A stretch of 64,000 bases of DNA. It comes from Amborella trichopoda. Taxonomy: Eukaryota > Streptophyta > Magnoliopsida > Amborellales > Amborellaceae. Below, one piece after another: positions 43,705 to 54,960 of the stretch. The notes beneath the pieces were generated by a model, which was not told where the DNA came from, searched no databases, and saw only the letters and a program-made list of their open reading frames with translations. Location of the stretch: assembly GCF_000471905.2 (NCBI RefSeq), contig NW_006495648.1:71309-135308 (forward strand), in the 5' to 3' direction. Position 1 is the first letter of the stretch. Every line of letters starts with the position of its first letter. The translations under genes were made by a program, and so were the position numbers.

Positions 43705-45669
43705 CGAACATTCTTGATGAAAACCAGTTGCCCAATGTGGGCGACTTGGGGACTGATTCTTATACGGGCATCTCCATGATGAGGGGAACCTCACTTGGAA
43801 ACATTAAACCTATCCAGGAGATAAAATGGCCCTCAAGCATCACCTACAAGGGGGAAAGTGTTGAACTCCGCAACTATGGGGGCGACGACGAGGAGCCTCT
43901 CATCGAGAGGGACGGCGTACCTCTCTATCATGCCTTGCACATGAGTTTTGCTTCCAGCGAGCATATGCCTAAGCTGGGAAAGAGGATATTGGCTAAGCCT
44001 GGCCTTCAATGGGCCACCAGTGCTCTTCGTTTTGAGGGAGAGCACCAATTCGTGGCTAGGTACAGCACTTGCACGTTTGACGTCCTCTATTCCTTTGCCA
44101 AGATCTTAGAGGATTGTAGGCTAGCCACGGCATGCATTATGACCATTGCCCCAATACCGTCAAGGCTTTGTTGGAGGCATGGTGCCCCAAGACTAACAGT
44201 TGGCACTTGGAGGGTGGTGAAGTCTACATCATCCTTCTAGATTTGTATTTTGTGGGAGGCATTCCCCTGTTGGGGGAGGTGTATGAAGAGTTCATACTGA
44301 GCAACGCGGTCGTTTTTGGCAACCGACCCATCAGGGGTAGGCTGGCTCTGTCTGATCTCAGTGAATTTTTTGAGATTTATCAACTCTTACTCTCAAAGTC
44401 CAAGCTCAAATCCAGCGGGGTGCACTTCGGAGCGGGGAAGGATTACTTCCACGACATCCTCCAGGACAATGAAGATGCAAGTTCAAGCATCCTGTGGAAT
44501 GACAACGCACTGACGGCGGAGGCCATTAAGGCTTTCAAGAAGACCGCATATACCTGGTCGTGTACCTAGCCCTCTTCCTGTGTAACTTTGCCCTACCGAG
44601 CTTGAGGGGTTAGTCATTTGGCCATACTGATTTTATGTGGCATGTATGATGGCCGAAGGGACCAGCTTCGCTTTATCTCAGCCCATTTTGTGCAACATTT
44701 TCCATTGGCTGGGAGCCAATTCTATTGGGAAGGTTCCCCCAAGGGACGCCAGGAATGAGGCCCTTGCAGGCGAAGGTCTCCTTGGGCGTTTTACCACAGG
44801 CTTCCCGATCCATTACGTTTTTGGGTGGCTCTCCGCGTATTTCTAAGGGGCGTATGAGAGCAATGGAAATCTGATGTAAGCCACCTACCCCCGCATGTTA
44901 AAGATTGTCGGGATGAAGGTTGTGCCTAGGGAGCCAGGGGATGCCCGTAAACTCTTGACCAAGGCTACCTTCTTCACTAAGGGCAACCATTTTCTAGTGG
45001 GTGGCCCTTCTGAGAAGGTCGTTCTCGATGGCTTTGGAAAATTGCTCGACGGGGCGACCTCCGATACAGGGGAGGCTATGTACCTTGTGAGCTATTTGAG
45101 ATTTATCAGCTCTTGCTCTCAGAGTCCAAGGTCAAATACGGCGGGGTGCACTTCGGAGCATGGAAGGATTACTTCCACGACAATCACCAGAATAGTGAAG
45201 ATGCAAGTTCAAGCGTCATGTGGAATGCCAAAGAACCCCTGCGAAGGGTGGGACCGCGTATACCTGGTCGTGTTCCTGGCCCTCTTCCTGTGTAAATTTG
45301 TCTTGCCAAGCTCAAAGGCTTAGTCATTCGGCCAGTTTGCTTTTATGTGTCCTGTATGATGGCCAAAGGGATGGGCTTCGTGTTTTCTCAACCCTTTTTA
45401 GGCAGCATTTTCCATGGGCTGGGAGCCATTGCTCATGGGAAGGTTCCCCAGAGGGACATCGGGAATGAGGCCCTCGCAAACGAAGGTCTCCCTGGGAGTT
45501 TTACCACAAGCTTCCGGTCCATTACGTTTGATGTGGCTCTCCACGTATTTCCCGGGGGGTATGAGAATAATGGTAATCTGATGTATGCCACCCGCCCCCA
45601 CATGTTAAAGATCGTCGGGTTGAAGGTTGTGCCTAGGGGCTAGGGGATGCACGTAATCTCATGACTAAG
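43705..45669 (+). pseudogene. PMD gene copy 2, exon 2 (frameshifted, duplicated)
   Basis: It starts 'NILDENQLPNVGDLGTDSYT' and continues 'IKPIQEIKWPSSITYKGES', 'EPLIERDGVPLYHALH', 'KLGKRILAKPGLQWATSALR', 'FDVLYSFAKILEDCRLATA'. A short deletion shifts the frame near 44130, after which 44132-44569 reads 'VKALLEAWCPKTNSWHLEGG', 'LLDLYFVGGIPLLGEVYEEF' (the PMD signature), 'FFEIYQLLLSKSKLKSSGVH' and 'GKDYFHDILQ'. Further frames carry 'HWLGANSIGKVPPRDARNE', 'HYVFGWLSAYF' and 'ATFFTKGNHF'. From 45097 the part beginning at 44371 is repeated. The gene stops at 45669, so the basic and coiled-coil C-terminus of copy 1 is missing. Confidence 0.75.
44371..45669 (+). repeat. Internal tandem duplication in PMD copy 2 (unit about 726 bp)
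   Basis: 44371-45096 and 45097-45669 are similar along their length: both start TGAGATTTATCA(A/G)CTCTT and share 'GGGGTGCACTTCGGAGC', 'GATTACTTCCACGACA', 'ATACCTGGTCGTGT', 'CCCTCTTCCTGTGTAA' and 'CCGCCCCCACATGTTAAAGA'-like ends. The second unit is cut at 45669. The two units have diverged by substitutions and indels, so the duplication is old. Confidence 0.85.
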
Positions 45670-46039
45670 TATGTACATGCGACACCCTCAATAGGTGATA
45701 GTCATGATGAGGATTTGGCCATCGTCTCTTCGGGCCTACCAACCACACACAAGGGTCACACTGCCCCTTTGCAAACTACCTTGGGCATTTCTCCGAACTC
45801 ATCAAGGGGTAACCTTGCTAACCTTTCTCTATTGTACTTTATGCCTATGTATCTTAGGGTTTTAAAACTCAACTGGCTTAGCTTGTCAAGCCTAGTTTGA
45901 GTCTCGACATCAATATTGCTAACTTTGGTCCCTTTGGATCATAATCCTTTAGTCCCTCTAGACCGTACTCCCACGGGAGTTATCATGTCACTATAATCAT
46001 AGTTTTACATGCTCTCGTAAGGCTTTTATATGGCCAACA
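45670..46039 (-). mobile_element. Copia 3' LTR, truncated
   Basis: On the minus strand it begins TGTTGGCCATATAAAAGCC after the polypurine tract and is lost at 45669. It matches the start of the LTR at 49409-51376. The ORF at 45661-45900 lies in LTR sequence and is not a gene. Confidence 0.7.
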
Positions 46040-46048
46040 TCTCCCACT
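46040..46048 (-). promoter_or_regulatory. Copia polypurine tract
   Basis: Minus-strand AGTGGGAGA directly before TGTTGG is the usual Ty1/copia polypurine tract and LTR start of plants. Confidence 0.8.
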
Positions 46049-46189
46049 TAAATTTTGAAGGCCTTACAATCTCTCCATCACATTTTCATCCCCTCATTAC
46101 ATTCTCTCTCTCAAGTTTTTCTTACTTATTCTCTTTGATGCTTTAGTACATAATCTGGCAAACTCCTTCGCCATCAATTATTTCAATAA

Positions 46190-46580
46190 TGATTCATGGA
46201 TGTAGGTTCTATAAGAGTCATGAAGCCTCTCTCTATGCTGCTTGGATCTCATCACGTATGTGGCTGTAGTCCATCTTTACATCCTTAGTAATAACATTGT
46301 GAATCATGAACTTGTTGTCGCAAAAGAAATTCATGAACCCCATAACATGGGGTTGTATCTCTGCAGCTCAGAATTTCTTTGATCATGTTGCTTCCTTTTG
46401 TAGCCAAACAACCAATAACATATATCCGTGTTCCATGGTGGACAACATTACAATATGTTGTTCCAACAGGTCCACCAAGCATAAGCAGGTACTCCCAATA
46501 AAATGATAAGTTATCTGGATCCCTTCGGCTTGCAATAGAGTACCTGTTATATCTGAATATTTGAGCAACTAAAACAATCG
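46190..46580 (-). pseudogene. Ty1/copia RNase H remnant
   Basis: The minus frame reads 'VMLSTMEHGYMLLVVWLQKE', then 'AT', a stop, 'SKKF', a stop, 'AAEIQPHVMGFMNFFCDNKF', 'MIHNVITKDVKMDYSHIRDE'. This matches the C-terminal copia RNase H: the LSTTEAEY-like motif (here without the second Glu of that motif), a region ending in the CDN word, and the final H-x-R-D. Stops replace two codons. It lies 150 bp before the polypurine tract, exactly where pol ends in copia elements. Reverse transcriptase and integrase were not recognised further upstream. Confidence 0.65.
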
Positions 46581-46599
46581 TAGGACTGTAGCAACTCCC

Positions 46600-49390
46600 A
46601 CTCAAACAAAATACATATTACATGTATTGTCTCAGCATGCTCATGCCTATGCCATGAGGTAGCCCGGCAAGTCTCATGCCAAAATAACTCAATGGTCATG
46701 GTCACACGATATGCAATCCTTTTCTGAACCCCAAAGATTCAACCACATTAGTCTCTTTGTACTAAATCCACACAAACCCAATGATCTTATCCACACAACA
46801 TGTGTCAAGGACAAGATGGGCATCTTAAGACATTCCCTATGGTTCATTGTCTTAGGTAATCGAGGATTCTAATGAACTAACTATTAGGTCACATAATATG
46901 TACTATAAAAATAGAGTCAAGATGTATGGGTGTTTAAAACCAGTGCATAGATAAATGATACTTTTTCCAATGTTTATAACACAATTTTCAAGACTCAATG
47001 TTTTTCCTTCTTATCAAAACCTCTTGACTTGGTATATTTTTCACCAGTAATAGTTTAGAAAATAGCACAGTAATTTAGTATGATTTTTACAAAAAAACTC
47101 GATGAACCTTGCAATAATATGGGGTTTAAAACATACCCATTGACCTAGGTTCTTCATAAATGGTCCAATTCAATTTTTCAAAATACATGCTTAGTCTTTG
47201 AAAATTATTTTACCACATATACCTTTAATTACTTACCAAGTCATGTTATAGCCAAAAAATGAATCATAAAATCCATCTATAATTTTATCCCAAAACAAAA
47301 GCATGACTAAATGATGGCTATCAAAACTCAACAAATATCCACATTTGGAGAGCTTAGGATGAGATCCTCATCTCATGTGGCACATCATACCACTAGACAT
47401 TATCGAAAGCACAAACGACCAAAATGATTTTATCAGAGCATACAATAACGAGTGCAACACTCCTTCTGTGCTACATATTTTTTAATCAGCTATACCCATC
47501 TCTTATGTTTGATACTTAGGACATAGACCTTGATCGAGAACACCAAAAACCACATCCCATGTTTTTGCTACCTTAAGTGGCTCACACAAGTATAGGAAGG
47601 CACATGTATTAAAAGCTTATTAAAAAAATCAACTCTTTCAAAATTGTAGTATATATCAACTAAAGTCCTTACTCTTCATATTTACACATAAAACCAGCCA
47701 AGATATAATAAAAAAAAAGTATAAAGATCAGGTGGACTCAAAAAGTATATAAGTTATTGATTATCTTTTCCTATATGGCATAATCATGTAATGTGGGATA
47801 GATTTCATACCTCAAACTATATAGCGTAGTAGTGGGTCTTTCTTTATCCTTGTTTTTGCTTGCTAATGAACTTTTATGGCCTTGGAGGAGGACACAACTG
47901 ATGGAGAATTACTTAGTCATCATTTTGACCTGTCATGAAAGTGTTTAATTCTTCAATCCTTGGATTCTCCTACTCATAACATGAAGAAATAATATTCTCT
48001 ATACCATTACTCCAATGGTCACAAATTTGATTTTTTAAAATGATCTTTAGAGTTTCTAGGTTGCCACATGCATTTTGACAGATCCCTTTATTGTCAGAAA
48101 CAAATGGAAACTAACATGACTTTTTACAAGTACATCATGTAATTCTTCACTTTAATTTTGCTGTAATTTCTGGGCTGAGAACCCCTCACATAGGGTTTCA
48201 TAATTCCTCAATCTTTCATAACGTCTCTTTGAAATTTTATTGTCATCAATTAGACACATAACACAGTAATAGGACTCAGAATGAGCCTTAAATCCTTTGG
48301 ATCATCCTCTAATAAAGTGAGCATCCTCTAATAAAAATACAATTTCTCTCAACTCACAAAAATTTTCCCTCTCCAACCTTTTGGGCTTAAAAATAGACCC
48401 AAATATACAATATGAAAATCATAGTTAGCCCCAAGGCACACCATTTAGTGGGTGCATGAATTGGAGACATCTACGTCACAATTCAGTCCATGCAGAAGAA
48501 AAAGAGGATGAATATACCTCAATAAAAAAATCTTTTTTCTCAATCCACAAGGAGTTTCTTCCTCAAACTTCTTCTGTTGAAAACTAGACTCAAAGCCACA
48601 ACTCAAAATCATGGTGTAAATCCCAATTAATGTCTTTCAATAGGGAAATAAATAGGTAACATTCAAGTCACAATAAAATAGATCAGATTGCAGAAATTCA
48701 GGATGTCCCTTCTCCAAAAAAATAATATTTTCTAGTAATGCCCATGGAGTTTATCTATTAAATATATTTGTTAGAAAATAGACTCAAATGGAAATATAAA
48801 AACTAAAAGTAAGCCACAGAATAATAAGTGATATAAAATCATGACATTTTTATCACAGAAAACAGTCTTCATTGCATAAATCAATGTTTGAGCATCATTC
48901 AATAAAATAACCATATTTTTCAAACCAAAAGGGCTTCCTTCATGAAATTTTTTTATTTGAATGTAGACTCAATTTGAGTGAATAAAAATTAGATATTCCT
49001 TAAACATAAAAATATATACTTAGTGAAAAAATTCATGGAATGTAACATATAGTTTCTGGATTTTATGGATCATAATTGGCACCCTTGAATGAAGAGTCCA
49101 TAACTCTCAATCCCTATATGATCTCCCAGTGAAATTTGCAGGGAGATGTTTATCTCAAAAAAAAAAAAATCACTAGGTTATGCATAAGAAAATATCCCAT
49201 TCTCTGGTTTATATCGATACTCAAAAAACTGCATAAAATAACATAATTTATATAATGCCTCTTGGTGTTGGAAACATGCAAAATTGTTTTTCGAAAGGAG
49301 TATCACTTAACCACAAAGTCATTGGCTCTCAACTCTCTGCTTCAAAACTCATAAAAACGAAAAAAACAAAAAGAAATATGGTCGCAAGAG
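46600..49390 (-). other. Copia interior without recognisable pol
   Basis: About 2.8 kb of AT-rich sequence with stops in every frame. I found no RT, integrase or gag motif. The part 48270-49060 is a degenerate repeat (separate entry). It could be a strongly decayed interior or filler DNA of a non-autonomous derivative. Confidence 0.45.
48270..49060. repeat. Degenerate tandem repeat, period about 190 bp
   Basis: A block with 'TC..CTCAA(A)CTTTT..GTT' followed by 'AAAAATAGACTCAAAT' recurs with the AGACTCA (or AGACCCA) word near 48395, 48586, 48780 and 48965. Each is followed by 'AATATGAAAATCATAGTTAGCC'-like text of up to 20 bases with decay. Spacing is 185-195 bp. Identity between units is modest. 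Confidence 0.5.
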
Positions 49391-49408
49391 ATTTGGCTCT
49401 AATACCAA
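49391..49408 (-). promoter_or_regulatory. Copia primer-binding site (initiator tRNA-Met type)
   Basis: Minus-strand TTGGTATTAGAGCCAAAT follows the LTR end (..CCTTTCA). It matches the TGGTATCAGAGC site complementary to initiator tRNA-Met at all but one base, and it fixes the orientation of the element. Confidence 0.8.
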
Positions 49409-51376
49409 TGAAAGGATGACTATGTGACTCAGGTAAGTGTATACCGATTAGATTTTTTTTACCTCTTTTTCTTTATTATCACCACTCAGATCAGTTACAA
49501 GTGTCCAAATACAACATATGTATTAATAAAAACACAAAGAATATCAAATGACTCTCACTTTCTTTCCATCAAAACAAAACTAATTCATAACATGAATCTA
49601 GAAATTACATAATGCTTGGATAAATTCAAGCGAACATGAAATAAAGTAATACCACATACCTTGCCTCAGGTTTCCCAAAGACTTCACACACCCCACGTCG
49701 GCTCTCCTCCACCGATGACGCACAAGATTTAGGCCTTTCTTCAATCTCAGCAAACTTGGAAGTAATTCCAAACCCTTTATTCAATTTCAAAGAGCATGTA
49801 TACAAATATGGGGTTTTCTCTTCTATTCAATCTATTCGGGGTGTGCCCTTGTCTATGAATAAACCTTAGGGGCATGCCCCTTCCTTTTACTTTTCTTTTC
49901 TATGAGAGAGAGCGAGAGAGGAGTTGCAGTAAAGAGAGAGAGAGAGAGTGATTTGCCACATTGAGGGGGAGAGAGAGAGAGAGAGAGATCAAGTCCACGG
50001 ATTTTTGAAGTCCCCATAGATATGCTTATATAGAAGAGAGGCTAGAGTTAGGGTTTGGCATCCTCATGAGATTTCATCTTGATCAAAGGTGCCATGTGAA
50101 TCTTAACCTTACAATCCATAAATAAGCCATCATGATATTATGGAAGGTGCTAGAACCTTATCCATCAGCTTCCTTAACATAACCTTATCAAATATGTAAT
50201 GTAGGGAAACCATAATACACTTGCATTTTATTTTCATTAAATCTCTACGCATGCTTCTTTTGATAAATCAATTAAGCCGGATTACAAAACCTTTACTTCT
50301 TTTATTTCAATCAAGTGGCTTCTTACACAAGTCAACACATTGGGAAAGATAATGAAGGAGGTTGGGTGTGCAACATTTGGGGCACTTGTGGGCCCCACAC
50401 AAACCCCAAAAATAAGTGGGACCCACGAAACATAATGGGCCCCCCACATGTTTTAATAATTTTAAAGTCAATAAAATGTTTTTTAGAAAAGAAGTAATTT
50501 TATTTTATTTGAATAATTAAAAATATTAAAATGCACTTTAAACTTATTAATAAATCTGTTTGGAGAAAATAAAATTATAAAGATTATTAAAATAAACTGA
50601 AAAAACAAAATTACAGAGACTTCTAAAAATTTATTTTAATAATCTAAAAATCATTTATAATCAAATTAATTATTTTTAAATTAATTTGATGGGAATCATA
50701 TCCAATTTTGTTAAGGAAAATACGCAAATACTGAGGCATTCCATCTATACTAAAGACCATGTTCCACAATTATTTTCTCAATCTGACCCAGTAATTCCCA
50801 TGACCCACAATCTATCACAAGAGTTCATGATTAGACTACCAAATCTCACCATATATGATGGAAACACAACCCTGGTTTATGGATAACAGGTTCTCCCTAG
50901 AGACAGGCCTAGGTCACATAGACTTGTTTACACATATCGCAATTTGGTACATGGAGGTTATCTCTCGCACATGTATATGCAACACTTTCAATGGTGTCCA
51001 ATTCTCGATACGACTATCATATGTATATTTGTCGTGTGATGGTCATGATGAAGATTTGACTCTCATCCCTTCAGGCCTACCGATCATACATAAAGGTCGC
51101 ACAATTCCTTGAAAGACTACCCTAATCATCTGTTAAATCTCATCAAGGGGTGACCCTGCTAATCCTTTTTTATTGTGCTCTATGCTCAAGTATCTTGGGG
51201 TTTTAGATCTCAACTAGCCTAGCTCAAGTCAAGTTTAAGTCTTGGAATCAATCTTGTTAACTTATGTCCCTTTGGACCATAATTCTTTAGTGCCTTTGGA
51301 CTACACTCCCACTAGAGTTATCATAACACTATAGTCATAGTTTTATATGATTCTATAAGGCCTTTAAATGGCCACA
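49409..51376 (-). mobile_element. Copia 5' LTR (about 1.97 kb)
   Basis: It is bounded by TGTGGCCATTTAAAGGCC at the high end (51376) and ..TTTCA at 49409 next to the primer-binding site. The start of the LTR matches the truncated copy at 45670-46039. A GA-rich microsatellite lies at 49900-49990 and AT-rich sequence at 50460-50690. No ORF in it is credible. Confidence 0.65.
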
Positions 51377-52640
51377 TCACTGCAACAAATTCAGACATCG
51401 AGTCCACCACTTCCTCCTAAACCTTGATGCCAAGGCAACTGACTAGGGCCTATGACGCTGTCCCCTGGGTTTACCCCAACTCAAGTTAGGCCAAGTCTAT
51501 CTTTAGCAAGTCCATAGTCATGTGCCCCAGGTTCAACCTAGAAAGCCCACTTCCTACTATGCCAAGCCTAACGACCCAAGACGTTTGTATAGCTCGTGCC
51601 ACCTAAACAGCCATGATGTCAGACTTGGGGCTGCCCTCAAGGTGGCAAGACTTCTTCCTACCTCCAAATCCAAGGTCAAAGGCAAGGCTACAGAGGTTCA
51701 CACCATCAACAAAGCCCCCATGCCTCTTAACTAGCCTGACCTTCAAAATCAATTAGACCAGGGCCGGACTTCTTAGGGCAAGAATCCAGGCCAACACAAC
51801 TAAAGCCCGTCCAAAACCTAGTCTAAAGGCTCCAAGAGCCGAAGCTCGAGCCACCACAACTCATCCCTTGGGGCATGTGCCTTGAGTACCCTAGGCGTGA
51901 CCCTGAATCTAATTTTGAGTTTTATGAGTCCTTCTCAACCAAACATCTTAAGAACCTACCCATGGTCAGGGCCTTCCTTCTTACGATGCACTAGCCTTGC
52001 CAAACCTCGTGGCCCATCTCGAGCCTTGGGTCGACATCCTACTCAAGGCCAATGGACACCTCCTACTCCGGACAAACATAGTCATGTCAGTTCCACCCAT
52101 TAGGACGGCGTCACCAAAAATCATTTGTCCTGAACCACCAATTGTCCTAGATCTAGACATGACCCACCTCAAAGTCCACACTACCATCACCCACAGGCAC
52201 AATAACTTCACGCTGCCCGCAGAAGGTCTACTTGGCCCCTGCAAAACCCCATTATCCACCCAATCTGCTGCACTAGCCGGCTTAGTCTCTTCTGGAAGAA
52301 CCTCTAGCCTATAGTCACCACCATCGGAGGCGGCCCATTCAATCCCCCCCGGTGGTGCGCTTCCAACCGCCGGTTCAAGCTTACCAGCCCCCGATTCCAC
52401 CTGTCAAGGTCATCATCATACCTGCTCTTGTCACCCTCTGACACAACCCCCTACCACCTGCACCATCTTCTCAACTTACTTCGACCGTCTTGCAGGCCCA
52501 ACATCCTCCCTCTTCAATTCTTACACAACCCACATCAGCTGCCTCACCTGCATAGCCTACACAATTAGCTACAGGCAACCAACAAGCTAATGAGGTTAAG
52601 GCCTCTCCGCGAGCTAAAAGGCGAGTTGAGCACATTCAAA
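51377..52640 (+). pseudogene. Gag-like N-terminal region, Pro-rich (degenerate)
   Basis: Short plus frames (51522-51734, 51882-52103, 51997-52314) are Pro/Ser/Thr rich and do not join. They precede the capsid-like part at 52650 in the same direction and are probably the leader and N-terminal gag of the same decayed Ty3/gypsy element. No motif is secure. Confidence 0.35.
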
Positions 52641-52649
52641 CTGTCCTTG

Positions 52650-53180
52650 GCAAAAGTGGAAGTCCCCGCAAGTCTCCCACCTAGATCTTATGTTAAGGAT
52701 GTTCTCAGGGATGTCAAACCCCTTTCATCAGGTTTCGTATTCCCTAAGTTCGAAAACAAGAATCACGTCACTACCTGCTAATTGTCCCTTCACTTGAGGA
52801 CAAGCCTCACCGACTTAAGGCCATGTTTCAGTACACCCTTCCGGGACAACCCCTGACCTGGTTATGAGAGGTCGTCACTAAATATCCCGATTAGACCCTT
52901 GACGACATGTTTTGACGATTTGTTGAGCAGTGTTATAGGACCAAGCAGTAGCCATTTAGCCTTGGGGAATTGGTTACAACAGGATAGAACTTAGGCGAGT
53001 CATTCCCCAATTTCACCAACAAATTCAGGAATGCTACATCAAAAGTCATTGATTGAGAACTACCATTGAGGTCTCACATTAGCATGTGCTTGGATAAATC
53101 TCTTCCAGAGCTCATGAACTTATTTAGCCAAGGGTTGTGGCCCTTCTCCTTTCTGCAAATGATCGACCAAGTCGAACTGT
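52650..53180 (+). pseudogene. Ty3/gypsy gag capsid remnant
   Basis: Reading across stops, the plus strand gives 'FVFPKFENKNHVT' near 52735, 'KPHRLKAMFQYTLPG'-like text near 52800, 'DDMF' then 'RFVEQCYRTKQ' near 52900, 'LGELVTTG', 'NLGESFPNFTNKFRNATSK' near 52990, 'LPLRSHISMCLDKSLPELMN' and 'LFSQGLWPFSFLQMIDQVEL' near 53070-53180. This is the Retrotrans_gag pattern (FV..CY, LGES..F..KFR, LP..L.N). Five or more stops interrupt it. It differs from the Tat gag copies A-C and represents another lineage. Confidence 0.6.
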
Positions 53181-53261
53181 AGTAAAGGCCAAAGGTGGTT
53201 TCTATATGTGTGAAGCCCAAAAACCTGACAGTGGCCGCACCATCCCAGATAAAGCTCAAGC

Positions 53262-53490
53262 GCAACAACAACAACAACAACAACAAAACAACAAAAACAA
53301 CAAAAACAACAAAAACAACAAAAACAAAAACAACAGCAACAACAGCAACAACAACATCAACAACAGCAACAACAACAATAACAACAGCAACAACAGCAAC
53401 AACAACAACAAAAAAACAAAAAAACAACTAAAACAAAAACAACAGCAACAACAACAGCAATAACAGCAACAACAGCAGCAACAACAGCTG
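53262..53490 (+). repeat. CAA-rich tract (poly-Gln/Asn/Thr coding)
   Basis: About 230 bp consist almost only of CAA, AAA and AGC/AAT triplets. In the gag frame this would be a poly-Gln tract between capsid and zinc knuckle. The ORFs of Val/Leu/Cys repeats on the opposite strand are shadows. Confidence 0.85.
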
Positions 53491-53739
53491 GTGCCCAAGT
53501 AGGCCAAATTGTTATAACACCAATTGGACCCCAAGCTCATAATAGAAACAACCAGCATAGGGGTGCCAGTAGGAATGACAACAACAATAATTACAAGAAA
53601 TAACACAAATGTTGGAGGCAAGAGGATATATTCCTGAAAGTCAAACTCCGATCATCTAAGGAATCCCTCTCCAACATTTTGAATAAAATCCTATGGATAG
53701 GACTCACTATCCCCTCTAATCATGTCCAACTTAAATTTG

Positions 53740-54160
53740 AGGTTAAGGACAAACAAAATGGCGCAACTGGAACTGAAATCATACTCATAATAACGAGGAC
53801 TGCTTTAATTTAAAACGCCTTATTAGGGAGCTCCTAGGTAAAGTAGTCTTTAATCACACTCCCATCGACACACAGGTGGGGGCATCTAATCAGAAAATGG
53901 GTATCTTTGCTAATCCACTTCAGATAACGGCAAGATGCTCAAAGAAGAACCACCTAAGGAGGTTGCCCCTAACTCATTGGACATCATGATGCTCGAGAGC
54001 AAGCCACTTAAGGGGAACTTCGAGAATGCAATTCTCTCTATTTAGGAACAACAAGATACCTAAGGGAACGTACTGATTTGCCCTCACGACCTCACCCCTT
54101 ACAAAGAGGAAGAACAAGATCAAGACCAATAGTTTAACATCATGAGGTTATTGGGTGATA
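53740..54160 (+). pseudogene. Zinc-knuckle-like and following region of the gag remnant
   Basis: The plus strand reads 'NHTHNNEDCFNLKRLIREL' near 53780-53830. This resembles the H-x4-C-FNLK zinc-knuckle ending of Tat/Athila-type gag, with the first Cys residues replaced. Further on come 'PLKGNFENAILSI' and 'ICPHDLTPYKEEEQDQDQ' (54000-54130) with stops. It ends near the GTTTAA-GTCATG repeat at 54230. Confidence 0.45.
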
Positions 54161-54229
54161 TTGTGTGCATTCCACGCTGCCATACTAAGACGGCATCATG
54201 GGTGGCCAATCCAAGTTTGCACTCGGATC

Positions 54230-54330
54230 CAAACAGTTTTACATTATGCAGTAAGACAGAGTGGTATAGTTTAGAGTCATGTGGCTAGGGCCATGTGTCA
54301 TACAGTTTAACGTCATGCTACATGGGCATG
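54230..54330. repeat. GTTTAA-GTCATG repeat, second locus
   Basis: 'TATAGTTTAGAGTCATGTGG' and 'ACAGTTTAACGTCATGC' match the family at 4490-5170. Here it follows the gag remnant directly. Confidence 0.5.
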
Positions 54331-54663
54331 GGTTTTTGTGAGACTTTTACTCATGACGATCTATGAGACCGCCATGTCCATCATTTGGGAGCAAGCGCCC
54401 ATAAGGGTTTTTATCATCTTTTCTTATTTTATTTTTTTTGACATTTTTGCATGTAGCACCCTTGCAGGTTTTCTCTACAACCGTCTTTTCTCTCTTCTTT
54501 TTTGTGGTATATTCTACCCATAGTGGCCTTTCATATGTCCAATAAATGGATAGTATGCTCCTCCGTAAGATGTATTTTGGGATTGCGTGGTACAGTGAGG
54601 GAGTGGTCCGCAATGGAGGGGAGAAAAGTGGAGGTGGCATTTATCACGTGCATACTGCAGTTC

Positions 54664-54960
54664 ACTTGTAATCCGGTGCCCAGATCTCTCTCTCTAACGT
54701 GACAAATAAAGTTTAACAAAAAATGCCCTGCTCTTATTCGATGTCTGATCTCGCTCTCGCTCTCTCTGCACGGGTAATCTGGTGCCCAGAGCTCTCTGTC
54801 TGTTTCCCTAATCTGGCACCAGAGCTCTCTATTCTCTCTCTATCTCTAGAGTCTAACAAATAAAGTTTAACAAAAACTCCCCAGCTTTGTTTGGAACTGT
54901 GATCTCTCTCTCTGCGCTTTGTTTCGAATTGTGATCTCTCTCTCTGTATCGTAACGCCTA
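54664..54960. repeat. Degenerate duplication upstream of the CTL gene
   Basis: GTAATC(C/T)GGTGCCCAGA occurs at 54669 and 54774, and ACAAATAAAGTTTAACAAAA at 54701 and 54855. 'TGTGATCTCTCTCTCTG' occurs at 54897 and 54930. CT runs link them. The block lies 230-520 bp before the proposed CTL start codon, so it probably overlaps promoter or 5' UTR. Pyrimidine-rich leaders are common in plant genes. Confidence 0.6.

Larger units (their letters stand above)
41892..45669 (+). mobile_element. PMD-gene segment, copy 2
   Basis: It is a second copy of the segment at 25668-30647, on the plus strand. The shared part begins at about 42300. The additional 400 bp at 41892-42300 contain a TATA box. It ends inside the gene at 45669, where a copia LTR begins. 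Like copy 1 it is bounded by LTR ends and shows no terminal repeats of its own. Confidence 0.6.
45670..51376 (-). mobile_element. Degenerate Ty1/copia LTR retrotransposon
   Basis: Minus-strand order: 5' LTR 51376-49409, primer-binding site 49408-49391, interior 49390-46049, polypurine tract 46048-46040, 3' LTR 46039-45670 (truncated). The two LTRs share about 370-400 bp ('GGTCATGATGAAGATTTG', 'GGCCTACC.A.CATACA.AAGG', 'CATCAAGGGGT.ACC', 'CCCTTTGGACCATAAT'). Only an RNase H remnant of pol was recognised. The interior (3.3 kb) is shorter than a usual copia interior. No target duplication can be checked, because the 3' LTR end is missing at the junction with PMD copy 2. Confidence 0.7.

Noticed and set aside
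53074..53621. Reverse-strand ORFs of poly-Val, poly-Leu and poly-Cys
   Set aside because: They are shadows of the CAA-rich tract. They are not membrane proteins.
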